Shown here: one piece after another, positions 47,002 through 59,930 of the stretch | How positions within the stretch are numbered: position 1 is the stretch's first letter | Layout of the letters: every line of letters begins with the position of its first letter | Source of the DNA: Hypomyces perniciosus | Lineage: Eukaryota; Ascomycota; Sordariomycetes; Hypocreales; Hypocreaceae | Length of the DNA: 64,000 bases | Assembly: GCA_008477525.1 (NCBI GenBank) | Contig: SPDT01000013.1 | Coordinates: forward strand, 357,501 to 421,500 | Reading direction: 5' to 3' | Translations under genes and position numbers: made by a program | Notes under the pieces: model-generated | Database searches by the model: none | What the model was told of the DNA's origin: nothing | What the model saw: only the letters and a program-made list of their open reading frames with translations

Positions 47002-49485
47002 GTTGAAGGCCGGATCACTTGAAACAGGCTAATCGCCAGCAAGCTGGTCTGCGAGCGATTTTTGCTGAACAAGTTTCTGACCAACATGTCTTCCTCACGG
47101 AAGAGTTGGTTTTAATTCCTTTCTCTTTCTGTTTCTATCCCTGTTTTGACTCAAATATTTACTATCAGGAATGCACATGGTTCTATACCAATGGACTTGG
47201 ACAATAATGTATACTTAATAAATGGGGGAAAAGCCTGGGGGAAAAGCGGCGGCGGCGGACGGACTGGGACACATTCCATTTTGTCACTAATGTGACCCTG
47301 AGATACCATTTTGTTATGTTTCGGGTTGGATGGCGTTATTTCATGATGCGGAGAAGGCAATCTATAGACGGGGAGAAGCATGGGACAAGACACTGGGCAA
47401 GGTCAGACCTGGACGGGCGAGGGCATTTTGCTATAGTGACACGGATAGAGCCAGCCGCTCTGGGAGGCATTTAAGGAAATGCCGAGTCGGATATGTATCG
47501 GTATATAGGGATAGACGGGCGGGATTTCGATGTGTACGAAGAGAAGAAGATAATGTTGAGCACGCTCATGACTTGTTGGTGATCCCAGGGCTCTTGTAAG
47601 GAAGGGCATCTTACGTGACCGGCTAACGTCATGCTTGGAGGCATCACAGGAAGAGGGGCCATTTGTCTTTCCCCTCACTCTCGATAACCGGGCCGTGAGC
47701 TGCATCTTACCCGTCTGCGGTGTGGGAGGGGGGATCCACATGCCTAGCAGGCGTTGTTTGTGAAGCTGAAGAAAGCAGGAAGTATTAGTCGTATTCATGA
47801 GAGGGCCTGAGATGAGTGGTGAGATGAGAGTCGGTGAATGAACGCCATGGGAGATGTTTTAAGTGTTATTACGGTAATATCTAGTATTGGGATACTGCCG
47901 TGATGGGAAATATTACGTACCTGGTACAAGCACGTGCTGTATGTATTACCTACCTACTAGGTAGAGAGTTGGTAGAGGAAGAGGAAAGGAGGGCGGCATT
48001 GCATGGCCTATTGTTTCTGCCACGTCGTGGCGTGACACTTATGTACGGAGAACCATGGTAGGTAAGGTATGGCAGGATAGGACAGGGAGGGGCATTTATG
48101 CGAGCTGGTGGCTGGCTAGGTAATGGTTGTTTTACATGTTTGGTTGCGACATCGGCTTGGAGAGAATGAGTTGTTGGTGTGCTACGGGAATAAGAGAGAC
48201 AGATAGGCGAGTGAAAGGGCGCAAATAGCAGAATCCAGCCCGGCAATAAGCGTGTGTTTGGTTATTTGAGTCTGGAGTTCAAACGTAGTTTGTACGGGAA
48301 ACAATGGATAGACATGGCATCAAACGCCGCCCTATGGCTGGACTGCCCTATGCAGGTCAGTTGGGCTAGGGCGCGCCTGCTGAAATGGCGCCATCATCTA
48401 TCATACCTTAGGGTGATTGGCATGTGCCTGAGGGAAATCTTCCGATGTCTTACAAGGCTTTTGCAAAGTGTCACATCACACTGCGTCTACGAAGTACATA
48501 CTACTATATACATATCTCTCCGCCTGACTGTTCAAAAGATGTATTTGTCTTAGATGTTGCGCCCTGAATGTTGGACGGATTGAAGGAGTTGTCAAACATG
48601 GATGGATGCTTTGAGTTGGCGAGTGGCCGGTAATAAGACGGGCTGAGAGGGCGGTGTGGAGGCCAACATGGATGGCATCGGGTTGTGTTTAGTAGTACTC
48701 CGTAGTACGAAGTGATAGTATTATAAATTATAAAGTGCCTATTATAAATGATAATGGATTTCACAATGGAACATGAATAGAGTACTGATACTACTAGAAA
48801 ACAAAGTAGAAAAGTTGGAGGATTTGCCAATATATACTTCGTAGAGTCTGGTAGTATCATTATGCGCAAGAGCCGAGACAGGTTGGTTGAGACACCTTTC
48901 AACTCTGTACTCGGTACATGCTCCACATATTTGACATCCGCCGACAGGTGTCATTGGCCCCTTCAGCCTTTACTAATAAAGCGACTAACATGCTCGGCCA
49001 TTGAGAAGAAAAAAAATTACCCCACAAAGCGACTGACTGTGATGCCTAGGTGGTACTTCGTACTCCGTAGAAATATTACTACTACCTACTTATTACTACA
49101 GCGAAGGTTTGTTTGCCCGGCATCGCTCACCTTTCAGTGCCCCTCTGACTCTTCTGACGCTCGTCTGGCATCCTTCCATTTTTTTTTCTTACCGCCGTCT
49201 TTCTGCCCCCTCCCCTCTCCCTACCTAACTTCTATCCTTTTTCGCCACTTTCTGCACCCCCACACGCGAATAACCTCACCTACCTATTCCCATCTCCACG
49301 TGAGGGCGACGCGAGACCACAGCAACAAAAGTCGCAAAGATCCTTTTGCATCTTTATCCTCAATTCTTTTTGGAGGGGAGGATCGCTGCTGTGTTTATTT
49401 TATTTATTTTTGTCGTTGTTCCTTGGTTGCTGTAATAGCACCAATCTAGTTTCCTCGTCTCTTTTTTTTTTCTACTGCCGCTGCG
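47002..49485. other. intergenic, 2.5 kb, ilv2 promoter at right
   Basis: No gene is seen. Exact TACTCCGTA copies lie at 48696 and 49061. The final 350 bp before ilv2 are strongly pyrimidine-rich and probably contain the transcription start. A TGACTC hexamer near 49145 is a partial match to the amino-acid-starvation (Gcn4/CPC1) site; a perfect site was not found. Confidence 0.55.
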
Positions 49486-51941
49486 ATGCTCCGAAGTCGC
49501 CAGGCTACCAGGGCCATCAAGGCCTTGGGTCGGGCTCGCACCTTCACGTCCACGACAACGCCTGTTTCTACGACGGCTCAGAAGAAGATTCCTACCGGCC
49601 AGAGGAATCAGACGACTGCGAGCGCCGTGCCGTAAGTGTGCCGTTTGCCCCCTCCATTCTCTGCTCGTTGTCGCTATGCCAGCTCCGTTGCGCCGCCGAT
49701 TCCGGGGCAGCCCGGGCAGAGGATGGATTCATCTTGGGAAGAATTTTTTCAACTGACGATGAGGCAATTGGCCTGAATTGCAATAGACAAACCCGTCCCA
49801 CACCCAGCCCTGCGTTCAATGCCGAGAGTGATCGCAGCCATGTGCAGCCTTTGGACAACCAGCGCAAGCCCGACATGGACGAGTCGTACGTATCCCAATC
49901 ACCACCAGCCCGATCACAGACAACTACGATGCCCAAGAAAAATCGCACTGCTCCTACAGGCCAATTGAGCTGACAATGCTGCAATCTCTAGCTTCATCGG
50001 CAAAACCGGTGGAGAAATCTTCCACGAGATGATGCTGAGGCAAGGCGTCAAACACATCTGTAGGCTTCCGATGCCGGCCGGCACCATGCAATGAAAACCG
50101 AACTCCCTTGCCCTGCTAACTTGATTCACCAGTTGGATACCCTGGCGGTGCCATTCTACCCGTCTTCGATGCCATTTACAACTCAAAACACTTCAAGTTC
50201 ATTCTCCCCCGCCATGAGCAGGGCGCCGGCCACATGGCCGAGGGCTACGCCCGTGCCTCGGGCAAACCCGGCGTGGTCCTGGTCACCTCCGGCCCCGGTG
50301 CTACCAATGTCATCACCCCGATGCAGGATGCCCTGTCGGACGGAACTCCGTTGGTTGTCTTCTGTGGTCAGGTCCCCACGTCTGCTATCGGCAGTGATGC
50401 CTTCCAGGAGGCCGACGTTGTTGGCATCTCAAGAGCTTGCACCAAGTGGAATGTCATGGTCAAGAATGTCGCTGAGCTCCCCCGGAGAATCAACGAGGCC
50501 TTTGAGATTGCCACCAGCGGACGTCCCGGACCTGTCCTTGTCGACTTGCCCAAGGATGTTACTGCCGGCATCCTGAGGAGGGCTATCCCTACCGAGACTG
50601 CCCTGCCGTCCCTGCCTAGTGCCGCCACCCGTGCTGCTATGGAGCTCAGCTCAAAGCAGCTCGATGCATGCATCAAGCGCGCCGCCGACCTCATCAACAT
50701 TGCCAAGAAACCTGTCATCTACGCCGGCCAGGGTGTCATCCAGTCCGAGGGCGGTGTCGAGCTTTTGAAGGCATTGGCGGAGAAGGCCTCCATCCCTGTC
50801 ACGACTACCCTCCACGGCCTTGGCGCCTTCGATGAGCTTGATGAGAAGTCACTGCACATGCTGGGCATGCACGGCTCAGCCTATGCTAACATGGCTATGC
50901 AGGAGGCTGACCTCATCATTGCCCTGGGAGGCCGATTTGACGATCGTGTTACCGGTAACCTTGCCAAGTTTGCTCCGGCTGCCAAGGCTGCCGCTGCTCA
51001 GGGACGCGGTGGCATCGTTCACTTCGAGATCATGCCCAAGAACATCAACAAGGTGGTCCAGGCGACCGAGGCTGTCGAGGGTGATGTGGCTACTAACCTG
51101 AAGTTCATGCTCCCTCAGGTAAATGCCAAGTCAATGGAGGACCGAAAGGAGTGGTTCGGCAAGATCAATGAGTGGAAGAAGAAGTGGCCGATTTCGGATT
51201 ATCAGCGGGCTGATCGCACTGGCCTGATCAAGCCGCAGACGGTTATCGAGGAGCTCAGCAACCTGACGGCCGACCGAAAGGACAAGACGTACATCTCGAC
51301 TGGTGTCGGCCAGCACCAGATGTGGGCCGCTCAGCATTTCCGGTGGAGGCACCCGCGATCTATGATCACCTCTGGTGGTCTGGGCACGATGGGCTACGGT
51401 CTGCCCGCGGCCATCGGTGCCAAGGTGGCCCAGCCTGATGCTTTGGTCATTGACATTGACGGCGATGCGTCGTTCAACATGACCATGACGGAGTTGTCAA
51501 CCGCTACGCAGTTCAACATTGGCGTCAAGGTCATTGTCCTGAACAACGAGGAGCAGGGCATGGTGACGCAGTGGCAGAACCTCTTCTACGAGGACCGATA
51601 TGCCCACACTCACCAGATGAACCCCGACTTCATGAAGCTGGCCGAGGCGATGTACATCCAGTGCCGCAGGGTCTCTGAGCCTGATAAGTTGGTTGAGCAC
51701 CTGAAGTGGCTGATCAACACTGATGGCCCGGCTTTCCTGGAGATTGTCACTGACAAGAAGGTGCCTGTCCTGCCCATGGTGCCTGCTGGTGCAGCTCTGC
51801 ATGAGTTCCTCGTATTTGACGGAGGTGAGTAAAAATTCTGGGATATCGACCAAGGATATGATACTGACTCATGGCCCTACAGAGAAAGACAAGAAGCGAC
51901 GAGAATTGATGCGAGAGCGGACGTGTGGCCTGCACGGCTAA
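49486..51941 (+). CDS. ilv2: acetolactate synthase catalytic subunit, mitochondrial
   Basis: Five exons: 49486-49631, 49787-49885, 49992-50059, 50133-51824 and 51883-51941, giving 687 residues. The enzyme (acetohydroxyacid synthase) condenses two pyruvates, or pyruvate with 2-ketobutyrate, in the first common step of branched-chain amino-acid synthesis. The N-terminus MLRSRQATRAIKALGRARTF is Arg/Ala/Ser-rich without acids, a typical mitochondrial import signal. The ThDP fold is seen in GGEIFHEMMLRQGVKHIFGYPGG, ILPRHEQGAGHMAEGYAR and the C-terminal GDASFNMTMTELSTATQFN...NNEEQGMV, with the FAD-domain stretch between. The last exon adds the basic EKDKKRRELMRERTCGLHG. The exon joins restore family-conserved sequence at every junction. 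Regulation by a separate small subunit is expected; that gene is not in this window. Confidence 0.97.
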
Positions 51942-52956
51942 ACAAAGCAAACCCCTTTTTGATTTGAAGGAACGGTCTTATGGCTGGATATGATCCGTAT
52001 ATCGTCGCAAATGGTTTTTCATGTCCCGATGTGATTTTTGCATCTTGTTTTTGTCAACACATTTTTCGGAGTTTGTTTCACGACTTGCTTGGTCAGACGC
52101 GCGGGCGGCAAGATCGATCTTTCTCATGGGTTTATCAAAAAAGTTTCGCCCATTGAGGTGGGCTGGGGCGAAGCAGGGGGGAGGCAGAGGTAGTAAAAAA
52201 AAAGCCAATGTATGTGGATGGGGTTGACAAGGAGGAGGCGTGCCAATGTGCCAAGGTACGTCGTGGTACTCCGCATACTATCTATGTACCAATATGCTGT
52301 GTAGACAGGCCAGGATATGTAGTTTGGCCTATCTATTCAATCTGCCTTATGGTATGAGAAAAAGATGGATATCTGGCTGGCAAGGGGCGTGGGTGTGCCT
52401 GTTGTACATATGGTAGTCATGGTCCAAACGATTCTGATATATAAACAATGTTTTGTTTCTGAGCTATGAGATTATCCATCTGTTCTGCATCCGTAAAGAG
52501 CAGTCTTGACAAATGGGGAAGTCAGTCCATTCCAGAGGGAATATTAACGAATCATTGGTGTGTTGCTGGGCATTTCCACTCTGAGTACCCATAATACTGG
52601 TAGTGCTAATTTTCTAAATTTATTTTACGGAGTACGAAGTAGAACGAGCGGATAAACTGTGAGATAAGATCACGTGGCGCTACGTTGCGCGTCGCAACTC
52701 TCCACAGTGGACCAACACTGCCTCCAGGGAGCTCGTCATTACCTCAGCGCCTCGTTTCCGAGCTGACGTGAAACTAGCAACCAAGCTTCTTGCGCCTTGC
52801 AGACTCGCATCTCCAGCATCTGCTCTCTCGCCAAGATCGCGCCAGTGACTGCACCCCTCGACAAGCGCAGTCGCCGCCTTCAACGACCCGTCAATGCCTA
52901 GCTGAGAGCTCCGAGATTATCCCAACCCGCCGTCCAAAGGTACCCCGCTGCCATCA
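51942..52956. other. intergenic ilv2 3' side / vps35 promoter
   Basis: About 1 kb between two co-directional genes, including one TACGGAGTA motif at 52626. No gene is seen. Confidence 0.6.
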
Positions 52957-55813
52957 ATGTCGACAATGGCCACGCCGGCCCCCCTGGAGGATCAGGCTCG
53001 CCTGCTAGAAGATGCCTTGGTAGCTGTGCGACAGCAGACGTCGCTCATGCGAAAATGTCTCGATACGTCGGGGAAGCTCATGGACGCCCTGAAATGCTGG
53101 TACGTGATGCTCCCGAGGCCGCTGTGGTCACTCAGGCCTGGGGCCGACGTGATGGAAACTGACGTATGCTCGCTCGCACATTAGCTCGACGCTCGTATCG
53201 GAACTTCGGACCAGTAGCCTTGGGCCGAAGCAGTACTACGAGCTCTACATGGCGATATTCGACGCCCTGCGCTACCTGTCCGTCCACTTGCGAGAGAACC
53301 ACCCCGTGAACCACCTAGCCGATCTCTACGAGCTAGTCCAATATGCTGGAAATATCATCCCGAGAATGTATCTCATGATCACCGTAGGGACCGCCTACAT
53401 GTCCATCGCGGATGCGCCCGTCAAGGAGCTGATGAAGGACATGATGGACATGAGCCGCGGAGTCCAGCACCCTATCCGCGGACTGTTCCTTCGATACTAC
53501 ATGTCTGGACAAGCTCGAGATTTCCTTCCTACCGGTGAGGGCGACGGTCCCGAAGGCAATCTGAGTGATTCTATCAATTTCATTCTCACAAACTTCGTCG
53601 AGATGAACAAGTTGTGGGTTCGCCTGCAACACCAGGGGCATTCAAGAGAGCGGGAGCAGAGGATTCGGGAAAGAAAGGAGCTTCAGCTCCTTGTCGGAAG
53701 TAATATTGTGCGCCTGAGCCAATTGGTCGATTTGGAAACCTACAAGTCGGGTATTTTGGGCCCTTTGTTGGAGCAGGTGGTGCAGTGCCGGGATGTCTTG
53801 GCTCAGGAATACCTCCTGGAAGTCATCACTCAAGTATTCCCCGACGAGTTTCACCTGCACACGTTGGATCAGTTCCTTGGCGCAGTGTCGCGGTTAAACC
53901 CTCACGTGAACGTCAAGGCGATTGTCATTGGCCTCATGGATCGGCTGTCCGAGTATGCCGAGCGTGAGGGTCCGGGTGAAAAGAGTTCGGACCAAGAGAG
54001 CATAGAGGCTGAGGCTCTGGCCAGCCTACTGGAGAAGGTCAAACTGCAGAAGGATATCGCGTCGCAAAACAGCCAACCAGAGTCTGTATCGCCCTCGGTT
54101 GTTGATGATACAGACAAATCCGTGGACGCAGACGACCAGCAACCAGAAGGCGAGGCCTCACCGGTGCCCGTTGCGGGTGAATCAAATGATTTGCCAGATG
54201 AACCGGCACCTTCAGTTACGGATACGGAAACGACTGCTGTTAATGGCCAAGACAATGAGGTGCAGCTCTATGAGGTCTTCTTTTCGCAGGTCAAGAATCT
54301 AGTAGATGCTCAACATCTCCCCATCCAGGACACGATTGCGCTTCTAGTTTCCCTCTGCAACCTGGCTCTGAACAACTACCCGGACCGTCTGGATTACGTG
54401 GACCAGATTCTGGCTTATGCTACCACAAAGACCAGGGAGAATATCAACAACGCCGATCTTCACTCTCCCCAGGTTCAGCAGAGCCTTCTCGCGCTTTTGC
54501 AAGCGCCTCTTAACCGATATGTGTCAATATTTACTGCTCTATCTCTCCCCACCTACGTACCGCTATTTCAGACTCAGTCATACCCAACTCGTCGGGCCGT
54601 CGCTGGCGGCATTATTCGCGGCCTTCTGAAGGACCAAATCAAGATTTCGAAGACGGGCCAGTTGGAAAATGTGCTTGACGTAATGTCAGTGCTCATCAAG
54701 GAAGGATCTCAAGCGCCACAAGGCTACCCCGGAGGAGCACAGCGACGAGCTGTGGAGACCGACGAGACAATGGAAGAGCAAGGATGGTTGGCAAGAATGG
54801 TGCACCTCTTGCAGGCTGAGGATAATGACACGCAATTCAAGCTCCTGCAAATGACACGACTGGCTTTCTCAGAAGGCAACGACCGGATCCGGACGACCAC
54901 GCCGCCCCTGATCACGGCCTGCTTGAAACTTGGGAAGAAGTTCAAGACCCGGGAACACTTCGAGGACAACTGGGAGACACAGAGCAATGCCCTGTACAAG
55001 TTTGTTCACTCGGCCGTGAGCACGCTTTACACTCGCGTGAACGGAGCTGGTGTGGCGGAACTGGCACTGCGCCTGTTTTGCGCCGCCGGGCAGACTGCAG
55101 ACTTGACAGGCTTCGAAGAGGTAGCGTATGAGTTTTACGCGCAAGCATTTACCGTTTACGAGGAGTCCATTTCAGATTCCAAGGCGCAGTTCCAGGCGGT
55201 CTGTGTCATTGCTACCTCTCTCCACCAGACTCGAAACTTTGGCAAGGAGAATTACGACACTTTGATCACCAAGTGCGCGCAGCATGGAAGCAAGCTGTTG
55301 CGTAAGCCAGATCAGTGCCGCGCAGTTTACCTAGCAAGTCACCTGTGGTGGGCCACTCCAGTTGCAGCGAATGGCGAGACAGAAGAGACAGAGGTATGTT
55401 GGGATGAACAACGGTTGTGGGATACAGAAAATGAACTGACTTTTATAGCTCTACCGTGACGGCAAGCGGGTGCTTGAATGCCTACAACGGGCTCTTCGTG
55501 TGGCCGACTCTTGTATGGAGACGGCGACGTCGATTGAGCTGTTTGTGGAGATTCTGGACCGTTACGTGTACTACTTTGACCAACAGAACGAATCAGTATG
55601 TGCTCTAGTCCTGGTTGTCTCGTGGATGAGGTTGCTAACATCTGATAGGTAACGACCAAGTACCTCAACGGTCTGATCGAGCTCATTCACTCGAATTTGG
55701 CTGGCAACCAGCAGGACTCGGCTTCCATTGAGAGCAGCAAAAAGCACTTTCATCAGACGCTGGAAAACATCAGGAGTAGGCAGTACGAAGGGGTGGTGTT
55801 GTATCCGAGCTGA
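52957..55813 (+). CDS. vps35: retromer subunit Vps35
   Basis: Four exons: 52957-53099, 53185-55393, 55449-55595 and 55649-55813, encoding 887 residues. Vps35 is the alpha-solenoid scaffold of the retromer cargo-recognition complex, which with Vps26 and Vps29 returns receptors from endosomes to the Golgi. The N-terminal [27 protein letters not shown] block and the highly conserved [13 protein letters not shown] (the PRLYL-type Vps26-binding site) are present. An acidic low-complexity insert (about residues 290-385) divides the solenoid, as in other fungal orthologues. The C-terminal Vps29-binding half ends [21 protein letters not shown]. All introns are 53-85 nt with canonical ends, and joins keep conserved sequence in frame. 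Identification is secure. Confidence 0.97.
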
Positions 55814-56703
55814 GGAGAGAGTGCTTAAAGGGAGGGACAAAGGATCGGGTCATTGATGAGAGCGTGTAGATATATTCACTAATATTCATCTGGGGCGAGT
55901 GCATGATGATGATGTACTTTTATTTCTCTATCGTTTGTTTATACATGGTTGCGAAAAAAGAGGTCTTTGTTAAGTTACTGCTAGTAAGAAGAGGCGTATA
56001 AAGTACTCTGCACCTAGCTGTGGCTGACGAAAACGGACGCAAGTCCCAAGACTACTCGTACAAGTATTGTATTTGTACTTGTACATACGTAACCCAACGC
56101 CAAGCACAGATTAATGTAACTCAGCAAGTTTCGATTTTGAGTCCAGGAGGCAGAAAGCAAGCAGATGGCCAGCCAAAAAGGGCGGCAGTGGCGGTGCTGC
56201 GCCAACCCCAGTTTGCTTTGCTGCATCGTCATCCCCTTTATCTACGGAGTACTACTAAGCACGCACAGAGAGTACTTCGTACTTTGGCTCTTTTGTGCCT
56301 GGACTTTGTAAGCCATCCACATCCTCTCTTCATCTACCTGCCTACCAACCTTGCCTACTAAGTAAGGTATTTTGCCTACTAAAGGATTCGAGTAGTGACA
56401 CCACTCCCCGGCCTACTTTGCCGGACCATGCAGCATCTGTTCCCGTCCTTTGTTCCATAGAATCATTCTTCTTCTTCTTCTTGTTGTTCTTTTTTCCTTC
56501 CTTTTCTTTTTTTGTGTTCTTTTATTTCCTCGGTTTTGTTCTTCCGCTTGCCCGCGCCTGCTTGCTCCACGCTCGTTTCGCATCCCCTCGATTCTCCCCA
56601 TGCTGGCTGGCTGGCCTGAATGGCCCCTCGATATCACGCGTGGAGAACCCGAATGAATGAATGCGCACGCAACTAGCAATACTACTCTCTAATATAGTTC
56701 ACC
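55814..56703. other. intergenic vps35 / Tre1-like promoter
   Basis: About 890 bp. One TACGGAGTA (56243) followed by TACTTCGTA (about 56275) and a pyrimidine-rich tract at 56455-56540 that probably marks the transcription start of the downstream gene. No gene is seen. Confidence 0.6.
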
Positions 56704-59485
56704 ATGCCGTCCGAGAAAACGCCGTTCTACGATCCGGTGCCGCCGACGTACGATGAGGCATTGGCGGGCAGCAGTCGCCAAGGCGCCGCCTGGGCGTCAA
56801 GAGACCCTATCGACGACCGCAACGCGACCGAGATGGAATCGCAGTCTCTGCTGCATCGCGCGGATTACGCACCTGGCTCCTCCAGACGGCCCAATGGATA
56901 TCGGGCGCCGACGGTAGAAACGGACGACGAAGACAGCTCGTGGGAGGGCGACAGCGACAGCGATGCCGACGAGACGAATCAGGTGCGGCGGGAGATGGAG
57001 GAGCTGGAGATTGAGGAGCCGAACCGCGCACGAGGGTCTCTCTGGGGAAAGAGGATAGGCTTCTCGCTGTCGCTGCCGAGGTGGAAATGGTCGTGGAGGC
57101 CCAGGTTACCTCGGTTGCGCATTCAGCTACCATCGCGAGCTGCCGCCGCTGACGAGTCGCCCGCAGAGGAGGCTGCAAACAATGACGAGAACGACGAGAC
57201 GAGAACGCAGACCCGGAGATGGAACTGGCCAAAGGTGGACAGCATGGTGCTCATCATCACCTTTGCCCGCCTCCTGGCACTCTTTATTATACTGAGCGGT
57301 GTCTACTTCCTCTTTGCGAGTGGCTTCCTCACCAACTTTCAAGGTGGAATGGGCAATGCAGGCTTGCGCTTTGATCCGGAGAATCTTCGATCGCATGTTC
57401 AGAAGAGCGTTGACCCCAGACGGATGCGCGCCGCGGTCAATATCTTCTCGAGTTATGCGCATCTTGCAGGCACGGAAGGCGACTATGCAACCGCCATGGA
57501 TGTGCAACGCATGTTTACCAGGGCAGGACTTGACAACGTGCAGCTCGATGAATACCACGTTTACCTCAACTATCCACGCGAGGACGGCCGGACCGTGCAA
57601 ATCATGGATAGCGCTGGCGAAAAGGCGATTTGGACCGCTAAGTTGGAAGAGGTGGACCGCGGTGTGGAGACGACTGGGAGGCAGACATATGCATTCCACG
57701 GCCACTCCAAATCTGGTGATGTCAAGGGCCCGTTGATATATGCCAACTATGGGTCGAGAGAAGACTTCCAGAAGCTCAAGGACAAAAAAATCGATACCAA
57801 AGGGGCCATTGCTCTTGTGCGGTACTACGGGACACAGACGGACAGGGCTCTCAAAGTCAAGGCGGCCGAGTTAGCTGGCTTTGCAGGCTGCATTATTTAC
57901 AGCGACCCTGCGGACGATGGATTTCTGAAGGGCGAGGTGGCTCCCAAAGGACGGTACATGCCTGCGGATGGAGTCCAGAGAGGCACCGTCAGCTTGACGA
58001 GCTGGGTGGTCGGTGATGTCTTGACACCGGGATGGGAGAGCAAGAAAGATATGCCGCGCATGAAGATAGACGAAACCCCCGGTTTGGTCAAGATCCCGAG
58101 TCTTCCGCTGGCTTGGAGAGACGCGCAAATCCTCCTGCAACATCTTCAGGGCTTTGGCGAAAAGGTACCGAATGAGTGGAAGGGAGGCGTTCCTGACGTC
58201 GCGGAGTGGTGGACTGGGAATTCTTCGTCGCCCATTGTTCGCCTGCAAAACGAACAGGACGAGGTCGAGAAACAGCCGATCTGGAACGTCTATGGCAAAA
58301 TCGTTGGCATGGAGCAGACGGCCAAGTCCATCATCCTGGGCAACCACCGGGATGCGTGGTCATTTGGCGCGACTGGTCCGCATAGCGGGACAGCCATCAT
58401 GATTGAGCTGGCGCGCATCTTTGGCGATCTCGCCCAGAAAGGGTGGAGACCGCTCCGGACCATCGAATTCATGTCGTGGGATGCTGAGGAGTATAATCTC
58501 ATTGGTTCTACAGAATTTGTCGAGAAGAACCTCGACTCGTTGCGTGAACACGCATTTGCCTACATCAACCTCGATACCGTCATCTTTGGGAATGAGTTCC
58601 GTGCCGCCGGCTCGCCTGCACTCCAGAAAAGCGTGTTGCATGCCATCGATCGAGTCTTGGATCCCAACCAGAATGCCACCCTGAAGCAGCTGTGGGAACG
58701 TCGGGGAGGTAAACTCGAGGGTTTAGGGGCTGGTAGCGACTATGTCGCTTTCCAGGACATTGCGGGGACGAGTTCACTAGACCTCCAGTTCGCGGGTGAT
58801 CACTTCCCCTATCACTCCAGCTACGACAACTTTGGCCTGATGGAGCAGGTCCTGGACCCGGATTTTACATACCATGGTCTCATGGCCCAGGTGGTGGGTT
58901 TGCTATTGCTAGACCTTGCAGACCGACCAGTCCTGCCCTTTGACATGATGAATTACGGTCGCTGTCTTACAAGATGGGTCGATGAGTTGGAGACATGGGC
59001 AAATAAGCAGACAAAAAGGAACCCTACAGAGCAAAAGCCCACTCTCCGATTCCAAGAACTCAAGGACGCAGCGAGCATGATCTCGGCCAACGCCGAGCAG
59101 TTTATGAATTGGGAGATGGACTGGGACCGCAAGATAATCGCTAGCAGTGGATGGGAAACTAATGACTTGGGTGCCGAACGGCTGAAGCATAACAACAGGA
59201 TGGCACTGTTTGAGACTAATTTGTTAGACCTTGAACAAGGCGGTGGTGTAAGTAACAACTCATGGGTTCGTGTGGCCGGTTTGCTAATGTCGCTCGCTAC
59301 AGATTCCCAACCGCACGCAGTTCAAGCATGTTGTATTCGGCCCACAGCTGTGGTCAGGCGAGAACGAGGCCTTCTTCCCTGCCATCCGCGATCTCATTGA
59401 CGCGGGGGAGTGGTCCGAGGTCAACAGGTTCATTTCCAAGACGGCAGCCATATTTCGAAAAGCAGCGTCGATACTGGCCATGTAG
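56704..59485 (+). CDS. transferrin-receptor/Tre1-like M28 membrane protein with PPxY motif
   Basis: Two exons, 56704-59247 and 59303-59485, with a 55-nt intron (GTAAGT..CTACAG), give 908 residues. It is a type II membrane protein of the glutamate carboxypeptidase II/transferrin receptor group, like yeast Tre1/Tre2, adaptors that help Rsp5 sort metal transporters to the vacuole. The cytosolic N-terminus (1-180) has a PPTY motif at residues 13-16, the kind bound by Rsp5-family WW domains, and acidic stretches. One helix lies at about 181-209. A PA-like domain, the M28 fold and a helical dimerisation domain (GPQLWSGENEAFFPAIRDLI) follow. Of the five zinc ligands of GCPII, H548, E596, D624 and the His of FPYHSSYD are kept, and the catalytic base E595 is also kept. 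The position of the bridging Asp is Gly558, so peptidase activity is doubtful. Confidence 0.85.
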
Positions 59486-59930
59486 AAAGAAGCACTTGTG
59501 AAGCAAGCCATGTTTTCTTTTTTTTTTGTCCAAGAGTACATATATATATAAGAACAAGTTAATTCTTACGACTGGGAAGTGAGCGCGAGGGTTTATTTTT
59601 CCTTTTTTTTTTCTGTTTCTCTTTTTTCTCGGGCGACACAAAATCGCTTCAAGAGCTGTTTCTCTGCCTCTTTCTCTTTTGTTGTTGCTTAAAAACAAAT
59701 GGTTCGTTTTGCTGTACGTGTTTTTGCAAGGTCGGTGTGTCAGTTAAGTCGTCCTTGTTGAAAAGGCATTGCATGGAGTTGGGCTCTTGTCTTTGATATA
59801 CGATTCATCAATCAATCCAATCATCTCTTCCCTTTTTTTCTCTTCTCACTTCTCTCATTGTAGAGAAACGCAGTGCATCTGTAGAGATGTGTGTCTATCC
59901 CGTCTGGATCTTACATGAAAAATCTGCCCT
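59486..59930. other. convergent spacer
   Basis: About 445 bp between convergent genes, T-rich and presumably carrying both 3' UTRs. Nothing else is seen. Confidence 0.6.
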
